This document shows, piece after piece, positions 34,786-43,228 of a DNA stretch of 64,000 bases (the stretch's first letter is position 1; each line of letters begins with the position of its first letter). The DNA is taken from contig JAEYGZ010000036.1 in assembly GCA_023409535.1 (NCBI GenBank), positions 62,001 to 126,000 on the forward strand, in the 5' to 3' direction. Source of the DNA: Bacillota bacterium (GTDB taxonomy: Bacteria; Bacillota; Clostridia; Lachnospirales; Lachnospiraceae). Both the position numbers and the translations under genes were made by a program. A model generated the notes under the pieces. It did no database searches. It was not told the origin of the DNA and saw only the letters and a list, made by a program, of their open reading frames with translations.

Positions 34786-35964
34786 GTGGATAGAAAAATA
34801 TATCTAGATAATGCGGCAACAACAAAAACCAGACCGGAAGTAGTGGAGGCAATGCTCCCGTATTTTACGGAGCTTTACGGAAATCCCTCCAGTGTGTATG
34901 AATTCGCAACACAGAATAAAAAGGCAGTGGATGAGGCAAGAGGAATTATAGCAAGATCACTTGGTGCTGATATCAGCGAGATCTATTTTACCGGCGGCGG
35001 AACGGAAGCGGATAACTGGGCTCTGAAGGCTGCGGCGGATGCCTATGCGGCAAAGGGAAATCATATCATAACCTCCAAAATCGAGCATCATGCGATTCTT
35101 CATACCTGCGAATATCTGGAGAAGCACGGCTTTGAGGTCTCTTATATCGATGTCGATGAGAATGGAATTCTAAAGCTGGATCAACTGGAGAAGGCGATTC
35201 GTCCGACTACGGTATTAATCTCCGTCATGTTTGCAAATAATGAAATTGGTACACTTCAGCCGATTGAGGAAATCGGCGCAATTGCGAAGAAACATAATAT
35301 TCTGTTCCATACGGATGCGGTACAAGCCTTCGGACAGCTTCCCATAGATGTAAATGAATTAGGAATTGATATGCTCAGTGCCAGTGCTCATAAGCTGAAC
35401 GGTCCCAAGGGCATCGGCTTCTTATATATCCGTAAGGGTGTTAAGATACGTTCCTTTGTTCACGGCGGTGCCCAGGAACGGCAAAGAAGAGCCGGAACCG
35501 AGAATGTGCCGGGTATCGTAGGCTTTGGCAAGGCGGTGGAAATTGCTGTTGCAACCATGCAGGAACGCGCTGATAAGGAAATCAAGCTCAGGAATTTACT
35601 GATGAAGAGAGTATTAGAGGAAATTCCCTTTGTTCGTGTGAATGGCGATAAGGTGAGAAGACTACCCAATAATATGAATTTCAGCTTTCAATTTATTGAA
35701 GGTGAATCTCTGCTGATTATGCTGGATATGAATAATATCTGCGGTTCCAGCGGTTCGGCCTGTACCTCGGGATCTCTGGATCCCTCCCATGTACTGTTAG
35801 CCATCGGTCTTCCCCATGAGATTGCGCATGGTTCGCTGAGATTGACCGTCAGTGATGAGATTACGGAGGAAGAGATTAATTATACAGTAGATAAGACCAA
35901 GGAGATCGTAGAGAAGCTTCGCAGGATGTCTCCCCTGTATGAGGATTTCATGAAGAAAAGATAA
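34786..35964 (+). CDS. iscS: Cysteine desulfurase
   Basis: A 392-residue PLP enzyme that removes sulfur from L-cysteine for Fe-S cluster and thiouridine synthesis. It starts at GTG, preceded by AGGAG. Key features: YLDNAATTKTRPEV at the N-terminus, the PLP Lys in SASAHKLNGPKGIGFLY (near 204), HGGAQERQRRAGTENVP, and the sulfur-accepting Cys in SSGSACTSGSLDPSHVL (near 324). The long active-site loop marks a group I IscS/NifS enzyme. It lies 21 bp after iscR and before iscU and mnmA, so it probably supplies sulfur to both. Confidence 0.96.
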   Translation: MDRKIYLDNAATTKTRPEVVEAMLPYFTELYGNPSSVYEFATQNKKAVDEARGIIARSLGADISEIYFTGGGTEADNWALKAAADAYAAKGNHIITSKIEHHAILHTCEYLEKHGFEVSYIDVDENGILKLDQLEKAIRPTTVLISVMFANNEIGTLQPIEEIGAIAKKHNILFHTDAVQAFGQLPIDVNELGIDMLSASAHKLNGPKGIGFLYIRKGVKIRSFVHGGAQERQRRAGTENVPGIVGFGKAVEIAVATMQERADKEIKLRNLLMKRVLEEIPFVRVNGDKVRRLPNNMNFSFQFIEGESLLIMLDMNNICGSSGSACTSGSLDPSHVLLAIGLPHEIAHGSLRLTVSDEITEEEINYTVDKTKEIVEKLRRMSPLYEDFMKKR

Positions 35965-36036
35965 CAGTAAGCAGGCGCAAATTAATTTAAGTATAGAATA
36001 TTAGGAATATGATACGTTTATTTTGGAGGAAAGCTT

Positions 36037-36474
36037 ATGTATACGGAAAAGGTTATGGACCACTTTACAAATCCCAGAAATGTTGGTGAAATAGAAAATG
36101 CCAGCGGTGTCGGTACTGTAGGTAATGCAAAATGCGGCGATATCATGAGAATCTATCTCGATATTGATGATACCGGAATTATTAACGATGTAAAATTCAA
36201 GACCTTTGGCTGCGGTGCGGCTGTTGCAACCAGCAGTATGGCAACCGAGCTGGTAAAGGGAAAATCAGTGAATGAGGCATTGCTGATCACAAACAAAGCA
36301 GTTATGGAAGCGCTTGACGGTCTTCCTCCTGTGAAGGTGCACTGTTCCCTGCTTGCCGAGGAAGCGATTCATGCGGCATTATGGGACTATGCCCAGAAGA
36401 ATGGAATTGAGATTGAGGGTCTTGAAAAACCGAAGTCTGATATCCATGAAGGGGAAGAGACGGAAGAATATTAA
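36037..36474 (+). CDS. iscU: Fe-S cluster scaffold IscU/NifU-like
   Basis: A 145-residue scaffold on which IscS and an iron source build Fe-S clusters. It opens with MYTEKVMDHFTNPRNVGEIE, the IscU hallmark. Cluster-ligand Cys are in GNAKCGD (near 37), FGCGAA (near 63) and VHCSLLAEEA (near 107). The C-terminal 20 residues are acidic and extra to the E. coli protein, but common in Clostridia. GGAGG lies 7 bases before the ATG. It is 72 bp after iscS and 23 bp before mnmA. Confidence 0.95.
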   Translation: MYTEKVMDHFTNPRNVGEIENASGVGTVGNAKCGDIMRIYLDIDDTGIINDVKFKTFGCGAAVATSSMATELVKGKSVNEALLITNKAVMEALDGLPPVKVHCSLLAEEAIHAALWDYAQKNGIEIEGLEKPKSDIHEGEETEEY

Positions 36475-36497
36475 TACCTGAAGGTTTGGAGGATACC

Positions 36498-37622
36498 ATG
36501 GAAAAAGTAGTAGTTGGAATGTCCGGAGGCGTTGATTCTTCTGTTGCGGCATACCTTTTAAAGAAACAGGGATATGATGTAATCGGAATTACAATGCAGA
36601 TCTGGCAGGAGGAAGACGTCTGTTCCATGGAGGAAAATGGCGGCTGCTGCGGCTTAAGTGCGGTGGAAGATGCCAGAAGAGTTGCAGCAGTGCTTGATAT
36701 CCCTTATTATGTCATGAATTTCAAGCGGGAATTTAAGGATAAGGTTATTGACTATTTCGTATCCGAATATCTGCAGGCCAGAACGCCGAATCCCTGCATT
36801 GCCTGCAACCGCTATGTAAAATGGGAAGCATTATTAAAGCGTTCCCTAGACATCGGTGCCGATTATATCGCAACCGGTCATTATGCAAGTATCGCAAAGC
36901 TTCCTAACGGAAGATACACCATTAAGAAATCAGTCACCCAGGCAAAGGACCAGACCTATGCCCTTTATAATCTTACCCAGCACCAGCTGTCCCATACGCT
37001 GATGCCGGTAGGAGATTATCCTAAGGATGTGATCCGGGAGATCGCCGGAGAACAGGGACTTCCCGTAGCAAATAAGCCTGACAGTCAGGAGATATGCTTT
37101 GTGTCGGATAATGATTATGCTGGTTTTATTGCAAATTATCTAAGGGAGAAGTCCGGAACCGCCGGATCTGCGGAGGATAGCGGATCTCTTGGTAATAACG
37201 GACTGACGCCGGGTAATTTTATCAATGTGGATGGCGCGGTCATCGGAAGACATGAAGGGCTCATCCATTATACCGTGGGTCAGCGCAAGGGATTGGGAAT
37301 AGCAATGGGACAACCTGTTTTTGTGCTGGAGTTGCGGCCGGAAACCAACGAGGTGGTAATCGGAAACGGAGCGCAGGTATTCTCGGACTGTTTATATGCA
37401 AAACGTTTGAATTTCATGTCCATTGAAGATTTTGAGGGTGAGCTTGAAGTGGAAGCGAAGATTCGCTACAGCCATAAGGGTGCCCGGGCAAAGATAACAA
37501 AGACGGGACCTGACGAGATACGATGTACCTTTGAAGAACCGCAAAGAGCCATCACTCCCGGCCAGGCGGTGGTATTCTACCAGGGGGATTATGTTCTCGG
37601 AGGCGGAACCATCCTCAAATAA
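36498..37622 (+). CDS. mnmA: tRNA-specific 2-thiouridylase MnmA
   Basis: A 374-residue enzyme that installs the 2-thio group on U34 of Lys, Glu and Gln tRNAs, using sulfur from the cysteine desulfurase. The ATG at 36498 has GGAGG 5 bases upstream; a TTG four codons earlier is not preferred. The ATP PP-loop is GMSGGVDSS at residues 7-15. The catalytic Cys pair lies in NPCIACNRYVKW (near 101-104) and QEICFVSDNDY (near 200). A C-terminal beta-barrel (YSHKGARAKI, EPQRAITPGQAVVFY) completes the enzyme. It is last in the iscR-iscS-iscU operon, a common Clostridia layout. Confidence 0.95.
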   Translation: MEKVVVGMSGGVDSSVAAYLLKKQGYDVIGITMQIWQEEDVCSMEENGGCCGLSAVEDARRVAAVLDIPYYVMNFKREFKDKVIDYFVSEYLQARTPNPCIACNRYVKWEALLKRSLDIGADYIATGHYASIAKLPNGRYTIKKSVTQAKDQTYALYNLTQHQLSHTLMPVGDYPKDVIREIAGEQGLPVANKPDSQEICFVSDNDYAGFIANYLREKSGTAGSAEDSGSLGNNGLTPGNFINVDGAVIGRHEGLIHYTVGQRKGLGIAMGQPVFVLELRPETNEVVIGNGAQVFSDCLYAKRLNFMSIEDFEGELEVEAKIRYSHKGARAKITKTGPDEIRCTFEEPQRAITPGQAVVFYQGDYVLGGGTILK

Positions 37623-37627
37623 AAGAA

Positions 37628-37682
37628 CTGCCCTTTTTTCCTGTCAGGCGGAATAACAGCCGGACAGGAAGGAAGGGCAGAA
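37628..37682. terminator. Bidirectional terminator between mnmA and the PHP phosphatase
   Basis: CTGCCCTT pairs with AAGGGCAG (37673-37680), with inner CCTGTC/GACAGG and GGC/GCC stems. T-rich stretches lie on both sides. Confidence 0.8.
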
Positions 37683-37689
37683 TTATTTA

Positions 37690-38508
37690 TCACAGTTTTT
37701 CAAATACAGGTTTTCCTTCCGCGAAGGTAGTATAGTAACGAAAACCGGCCCTTTTTAACAGCTCCGGGACCACTTGAAAATCATAACACAGGTGCTCCGG
37801 TTTATGTGCGTCGGAACCAACGGTAATGATCTCACCTCCAAGCTCCCGGTACCGCTTTAATACCTCAAATTTGGGATGTGCGTAGCCGATTCCGTATTTT
37901 AAGCCTGCAGTATTTAACTCAATTCCCTTACCGCAGGAAAGGATGGTTTTAAGAACCTCATCCAGAAGCTCGGCATAATCAGCATAATGATAATCTGCTT
38001 TCATTCCGTCCCGGGCAGGAACATACCGGATGATATAATCCAGATGACCGCAAACACAGAAGATATCTTGAAACAGCCTGCAATTATCCCGAATGGCTTC
38101 AAAGTACTGCCGGATCCCTTCTTCCTTTGTACGGGTTTCCCAAAACTGGGGAAAATACGGATCAATATAATCAACCACATGGGTGGAGCCGATGGCAAAA
38201 TCAAATTCATAGGAATTCATTAAGGCAGTGAATTGCTGTGCCACCTGAGGCTGAAGTCCAAGTTCAATACCGGTCAGGAGTTCAATTTGCTTATGGTACT
38301 GTTTCTTAAGCCTGCTGATCTTTTCAACATACGCTTGGGGATCAAAGACAAAGCAGATATCACCTTTATGGGGATAATCATAATCCATATGGTCTGTAAA
38401 ACAAAGCTTTTTTAAACCGAGCTGAATGGCTCTTTCAATCATTTGCTCCATCGGTGCTGTAGAATCACCGGAAAAATCAGAATGTACATGGTAATCAGCG
38501 ACAAGCAT
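37690..38508 (-). CDS. PHP-domain histidinol-phosphatase (HisJ-like)
   Basis: A 272-residue PHP-family phosphoesterase. Metal ligands are visible in order: YHVHSDFSGD (HxH near 7-9), CFTDHMDYDYPH, an Asp/Glu in LTGIELGL, GSTHVVD, CGHLDYI and GSDAHKPE. HisJ-type enzymes dephosphorylate histidinol phosphate in histidine synthesis, and this protein fits them in size. No his genes are nearby, so the substrate could be another phosphate ester. It starts at ATG 38508 after AGGAGGACTGCC. It is convergent with mnmA and 75 bp downstream of rqcH on the same strand. Confidence 0.88.
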   Translation of the reverse strand: MLVADYHVHSDFSGDSTAPMEQMIERAIQLGLKKLCFTDHMDYDYPHKGDICFVFDPQAYVEKISRLKKQYHKQIELLTGIELGLQPQVAQQFTALMNSYEFDFAIGSTHVVDYIDPYFPQFWETRTKEEGIRQYFEAIRDNCRLFQDIFCVCGHLDYIIRYVPARDGMKADYHYADYAELLDEVLKTILSCGKGIELNTAGLKYGIGYAHPKFEVLKRYRELGGEIITVGSDAHKPEHLCYDFQVVPELLKRAGFRYYTTFAEGKPVFEKL

Positions 38509-38583
38509 GGCAGTCCTCCTTCGTAGTATCTGTTTTAATCCATTTATGCTTCCATGAATATTTGACAGCCTGTATTTACCTGT

Positions 38584-40359
38584 TTATTTTAGCAGTGTTA
38601 TCCCGGTGATATCTGTGGGAGATACCATGGAGTAGTTGGTGTAATATACCACGAAGCCGGGTTTTGCACCGGAGGGCTTTTTTACATTTTTCTTCAGGGT
38701 ATAATCGATCTCCGCTTTATCAGTATCCCTGGCACCGGAATAATAGGCAGCCAGCCTTGCTGCTTCTTCATAGGTCCGATCCGGCAGCTCCTTGCCCCCG
38801 GCCTTTACAATCACATGGGAGCCTGCCAGCTTCTTGGCATGAAACCACCAGTCACCGCCTTCCGCGAATTGGAAGGTCAGTTCATCGTTCTGGTAGTTGT
38901 TCTTACCCACATACATATGATATCCGTCGGAGGAAATATAATGAAGAGGCTTACTCTTGCTGCCGGACTTCTTTCCGGCGGCAGCCTTTTTCTCTAATTT
39001 GCGGTTACCGCTGGTATAGCGCCGTCTAATATAACCGTATTCTGTCAGCTCCTGCTTTAATGCGGTCAGGTCCTCTTCCTCCGTCGCAATATCCAAGGCA
39101 GTCTTAATCGATTCAAGATGGGCCAGCTCGTCCTTTGTTTCCTCCAGCTGCGCAGTCAGGGCATCAAAGGTACGTTTGAGCTTACTGTATTTTTCAAAAT
39201 ACTGCTTTGCATTTTCTATGGGTGGGATGGTTGGATCAAGAGGAATGCTGATTTCCTGATTATCATAATAATTTATAGTGTTCAGTACCTTGGCGCCCGG
39301 TTCAAGGCCGTAGCCATAGGTGGTAATCAGTTCCCCGTAAACTTTGAATTTATCCCGTTTCTCCGTATCCTGCAGCTGCTTCAACTGCAAATCGAGCTTT
39401 TTACTGGTGCGATCAATGGCATTGGATACGATTTTACGCAGATCCGCAGATTTCTGCCTGCTTCTTGCCACAGAATTTTTTGTGGAGTAGAAAGCCTCCA
39501 ACAAGGCGGAGATGCTGTCATAAGTCTGCATTTCATAATCCTTGTAGCAGTTAAGAGCCACACTGGAAAATTCCACGGGGATCCCGTCCCTGGATACGAT
39601 ATTCGGTGTAAAGGCGGAGCCCTTAACCTCCTCCATCATGCGGCTTAAATTGTTATATAAATGGAGACCGGCGGCTTCACTCAATGACTGGGTGGAAGCA
39701 TCACCGTCGATGGAAGCCCGGCAGCAGATCTCATTGGCCAACAGCGGACTTATGCCTGTCAGAGTCTGGTATAAAGCCTTGCTGACAGGCATGGGCTTTG
39801 CCAGTACGGTTTCGCGAAAGACCTCATAGGAAATGGTTAAGGGGTCCTGCTTTTCTGTTGTGGATGGAATGAAGTAATCCCGGCCGGGAAGAACCTCACG
39901 GACCGAGCTTATAAATTGATTAATTCGTTTGATGCTGTCCAGGATCACCATATCTTCATCGCAGAAGATGATATTACTGTGCTTTCCCATTAATTCGATG
40001 ATCAGGTATTTTACACACAGGTCGCCCATTTCATTCAGGTGTTCCAGCTTAAAGTTAATAATACGCTCCAGCCCTGGTTGTGTGATATCAAGAATCTTTG
40101 CTCCGTTAAGATGCTTACGGAGCAGCATACAAAAGTTAGGCGCCGTCAGCGGACTTGGCTTCGTGCCTTCCGTCAGATAGATGAGGGGCATGCCCGCACC
40201 GGCGGAAAGCAGGAGTTTATACTGTTCCCTGGCCTGACCCTTAATTGTGAGCAAAAGTTCATCCTTTTCCGGCTGTGCTATTTTATTTATTCTGCCTCCC
40301 AGCAGATTGGTTTTTAATTCATGAATTACATTTGCGATTACAACGCCATCAAATGCCAT
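38584..40359 (-). CDS. rqcH: Ribosome quality control protein RqcH (NFACT family, FbpA-like)
   Basis: A 591-residue NFACT protein, once annotated as fibronectin-binding protein A. RqcH binds stalled 50S subunits carrying peptidyl-tRNA and recruits tRNA-Ala to add C-terminal alanine tails. Domains: NFACT-N (residues 1-215, starting MAFDGVVIANVIHELK; NFCMLLRKHLNGA and ELMGKHSNIIF), HhH (215-280), long coiled coil (about 290-430, ending EDLTALKQELTEYGYI), and NFACT-R (460-590, YHMYVGKNNYQND; GDWWFHAKKLAGSHVIVK). Length is standard. AAAGGAGATCTCGAT precedes the ATG. The upstream gap holds a dyad AGTATACCATACT (40394-40406). Confidence 0.94.
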   Translation of the reverse strand: MAFDGVVIANVIHELKTNLLGGRINKIAQPEKDELLLTIKGQAREQYKLLLSAGAGMPLIYLTEGTKPSPLTAPNFCMLLRKHLNGAKILDITQPGLERIINFKLEHLNEMGDLCVKYLIIELMGKHSNIIFCDEDMVILDSIKRINQFISSVREVLPGRDYFIPSTTEKQDPLTISYEVFRETVLAKPMPVSKALYQTLTGISPLLANEICCRASIDGDASTQSLSEAAGLHLYNNLSRMMEEVKGSAFTPNIVSRDGIPVEFSSVALNCYKDYEMQTYDSISALLEAFYSTKNSVARSRQKSADLRKIVSNAIDRTSKKLDLQLKQLQDTEKRDKFKVYGELITTYGYGLEPGAKVLNTINYYDNQEISIPLDPTIPPIENAKQYFEKYSKLKRTFDALTAQLEETKDELAHLESIKTALDIATEEEDLTALKQELTEYGYIRRRYTSGNRKLEKKAAAGKKSGSKSKPLHYISSDGYHMYVGKNNYQNDELTFQFAEGGDWWFHAKKLAGSHVIVKAGGKELPDRTYEEAARLAAYYSGARDTDKAEIDYTLKKNVKKPSGAKPGFVVYYTNYSMVSPTDITGITLLK

Positions 40360-40554
40360 ATCGAGATCTCCTTTATTGTTACGCCTACCGTGAAGTATAC
40401 CATACTATGATAAAAAATAATACTTTTTGTTTCTTCATAATATCTCCACATTCAGATGCTATTCTTAAAATAAAAGCGGATTAGGACAGGAAAGAATGGG
40501 CGCTTTCTACGATTCTTAATCTATGAATTTGTAATAAGTATGAGGAGGTTGTCT

Positions 40555-42582
40555 ATGGCTTCGAACATCAAAACAATAACACTTTATGTCCGTAATATGA
40601 CCTGCGTTAACTGTGAGAATATCATTGAACGTGAATTGTCACAGGCAGAAGGAGTTTATAGTGTAAAGGCAAGCTATTCGGCGGGCAGAGTGAGCGTCAC
40701 CTATGATGAAGCGTTGATCAGCCCGGAAAGCTTCACCAAAATACTGGCTCAGCATGATTATTTCGCGGAAGTCTTTACGAACAATACCGAAATGAATAAC
40801 AGGAATGCTGTTCCCGTAAAACAAGGCGGCTATCAGGAGGCCAGATCGGCAAATCAGCAGGCAGGTAAAACAGATTTTTCAAATATCATTGCTGTTGCAA
40901 TCATTTTATTTGCCGTATATATGGTTGCAAACCGCTTTGGCCTGCTGAACATATTTAATTCCTTCCCCATAGCCAAGGAAGGAATGGGCTATGGTATGCT
41001 GTTTGTTATCGGTTTGTTGACCTCGGTTCACTGTGTAGCTATGTGCGGTGGCATCTGCCTTAGCCAGTGTGCGAACGTCAAGACAGGAGACGGTAATCCG
41101 GTAAGTAAGCTGGCGGCCTTACGTCCCAGTTTGCTTTACAATATGGGCAGAGTGATCTCCTATACGGTTATCGGCGGTATCGTTGGTGCGATCGGCTCTG
41201 CGGTCAGCTTCTCGGGTCCGCTGAAGGGTATGGTTCAGCTGTTTGCCGGTGTTTTTATGGTAATCATGGGATTGAATATGCTGAATATATTTCCCTGGCT
41301 TCGCAGATTGAATCCCAGAATGCCCAAGATATTTGCCAAAAAGATCTATGCCCGGAGAAACAGCAACAGTCCCCTGTATATAGGGCTTTTAAACGGACTG
41401 ATGCCCTGCGGACCATTACAGGCAATGCAGCTGTATGCCCTGTCCACAGGCAGCCCGTTGAAGGGTGCGGTCTCTATGTTCTTATTCAGTATCGGCACCG
41501 TTCCCCTCATGTTTGCTTTTGGAGCATTAGGTTCCCTGCTCAGTAAGAAATTCACACATAAGATGATGTCAGTCAGTGCGGTTTTGGTGGTTGTCTTAGG
41601 TGTTTTCATGTTTAACAACGGTCTTAGCTTATCGGGAATTGCATTTCCTCATTTCCCCTTTGTTACCGGTCAGGCAAGCTCCGGTACGGCAAATGTAGCA
41701 GTGATAAAGGACGGTGTCCAGGAGGTTACGACAGGATTATCCTCAGGACGGTATGAGCCCATCGTGGTACAGAAGGGAATTCCGGTTGTTTGGACGATTC
41801 AGGCGGAAAAAGGAGATATCAACGGCTGCAATAATTCCATTATCGTTCAGAAGTATAATATTCAGAAGAGGCTGGAGGCAGGGGATAATGTAATCAAGTT
41901 TACACCGACCGATAGCGGGGAAGTTCCTTTCAGCTGCTGGATGGGTATGATCAGGAGCAAAATAACAGTTGTGGAGGATCTGAATTCAGTAGACAGCAGC
42001 ACAATCGCGGATGCCGCCAGCGGAACGGAAGGGGCCGTGGGAGGCTGCTGCGGAGGAGCAAGCACAGGTTACTCCGATTCCGGGAATACAGGGTCAGGCG
42101 GCGCAGCCTCAGGCAGTACGGCTTCCGACGATTATAATCCGTTTATTACAGGAGATGAAACCGGTCTGAGGATATCCGGTATCTCTGCCGACGAAATAGC
42201 AGTTGCAAAGGTTGAGGGTGATACCCAGACGGTTGATGTCGGATTTGATCCAGACGGGTTTTCACCTGCTGTGCTGGTGGTTCAAAGCGGTATAGAGACA
42301 CAATGGAATATTAATGCGGCAACAGAGACGAAGGATATTAATATTTTATTCCCGTATTACAATGCGCTGCTCCAGGTAAGGGAAGGATCCAATCCGATTA
42401 CCTTTATCCCTGATCAGGATTTTGATTTCTATACTGAAGACGGAATATACAGCGGATATGTTAAGGTAGTGCAGGATATTAACAATATTGATATTGATGC
42501 AATCAAAGCAGAGGTATCCCGGTATGATCCGTCGGCCTCGGTGTATAATTCCATCGGCCAGGGAGTACCTAGCTGTCATTGA
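40555..42582 (+). CDS. HMA - SafE (TauE/UreH-like) - cupredoxin multidomain copper protein
   Basis: A 675-residue membrane protein. The ATG at 40555 follows GAGGAGG at 6 bases. Residues 5-70 are a heavy-metal-associated domain with MTCVNCENIIE (CxxC). Residues 110-365 are a six-to-seven-span SafE/UreH-type membrane domain with SVHCVAMCGGICLSQC and NGLMPCGPLQAMQLYALSTG. Residues 385-460 are a cupredoxin-like domain (IVVQKGIPVVWTIQA; GCNN; FSCWMGM) with plausible Cys/Met copper ligands. After a Gly/Ser linker with a CCGG pair, residues 540-650 are a second cupredoxin-like copy that seems to lack those ligands. The protein ends PSCH. It probably moves Cu+ across the membrane or into a cuproprotein; the copper assignment is inferred. 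Confidence 0.82.
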   Translation: MASNIKTITLYVRNMTCVNCENIIERELSQAEGVYSVKASYSAGRVSVTYDEALISPESFTKILAQHDYFAEVFTNNTEMNNRNAVPVKQGGYQEARSANQQAGKTDFSNIIAVAIILFAVYMVANRFGLLNIFNSFPIAKEGMGYGMLFVIGLLTSVHCVAMCGGICLSQCANVKTGDGNPVSKLAALRPSLLYNMGRVISYTVIGGIVGAIGSAVSFSGPLKGMVQLFAGVFMVIMGLNMLNIFPWLRRLNPRMPKIFAKKIYARRNSNSPLYIGLLNGLMPCGPLQAMQLYALSTGSPLKGAVSMFLFSIGTVPLMFAFGALGSLLSKKFTHKMMSVSAVLVVVLGVFMFNNGLSLSGIAFPHFPFVTGQASSGTANVAVIKDGVQEVTTGLSSGRYEPIVVQKGIPVVWTIQAEKGDINGCNNSIIVQKYNIQKRLEAGDNVIKFTPTDSGEVPFSCWMGMIRSKITVVEDLNSVDSSTIADAASGTEGAVGGCCGGASTGYSDSGNTGSGGAASGSTASDDYNPFITGDETGLRISGISADEIAVAKVEGDTQTVDVGFDPDGFSPAVLVVQSGIETQWNINAATETKDINILFPYYNALLQVREGSNPITFIPDQDFDFYTEDGIYSGYVKVVQDINNIDIDAIKAEVSRYDPSASVYNSIGQGVPSCH

Positions 42583-42613
42583 TGGAATAAAGCCGGATTA
42601 AAATAATGGAAGG

Positions 42614-43141
42614 ATGAAAAAAATTCTTATGAACAAAAAACAGGGAAATAAAAATATGAAATTAATCATCATTGCCGTAATCGCCGTGATTGCGGTCGGG
42701 CTTGTCTATGGTCTCAATATGAACGGAAAGGCGGAGGAACCTGCCGGGTCAGGCGGAAATAATATTAAGGCAGTAACGGATGATGACATTGTAATCCAGG
42801 TAAAGGACATCACGGAAACACCGTCCTTTTATCCGGCTACAATTGACGGAACAAATCTTGAGGTTGTCGCTGTGAAAGCCTCCGACGGAACCATCCGTAC
42901 CGCTTTTAATACCTGCCAGGTATGTTATAGCTCAGGGAAAGGATATTATAAGGTAGAGGGAGACCAGCTTATCTGCCAGAACTGCGGAAACCGCTTTGGT
43001 ATTGATGATGTGGAAGTGACAAGGGGCGGCTGTAATCCGGTACCCATCACACCCGATTATAAAACCGTGGAGGATGAGAAAATAACCATTTCAAAGGATT
43101 TCCTGAAAGAAGCTACTGTAATATTCCAGAATTGGAAATAA
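42614..43141 (+). CDS. DUF2318 membrane-anchored protein
   Basis: A 175-residue protein with one N-terminal membrane span (near residues 15-35) and an extracytoplasmic domain. The domain holds CQVCYSSGKGYYKVEGDQLICQNCGNRF and RGGCNPVPI, which is the DUF2318 signature: two CxxC pairs plus the GGCNP motif. Such proteins accompany metal or electron transport systems at the membrane. GGAAGG abuts the ATG at 42614; starts at 42629 or later are possible, so the true start is uncertain. It lies 31 bp after the SafE protein and 87 bp before CopA. Confidence 0.85.
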   Translation: MKKILMNKKQGNKNMKLIIIAVIAVIAVGLVYGLNMNGKAEEPAGSGGNNIKAVTDDDIVIQVKDITETPSFYPATIDGTNLEVVAVKASDGTIRTAFNTCQVCYSSGKGYYKVEGDQLICQNCGNRFGIDDVEVTRGGCNPVPITPDYKTVEDEKITISKDFLKEATVIFQNWK

Positions 43142-43228
43142 TACCGGATATAAAAGATTATAGACGAAAATCACAGATCATAATCTTAATATTTTTAGGG
43201 ATAAAAACCCGGGAAAGGTTGAGAATAT

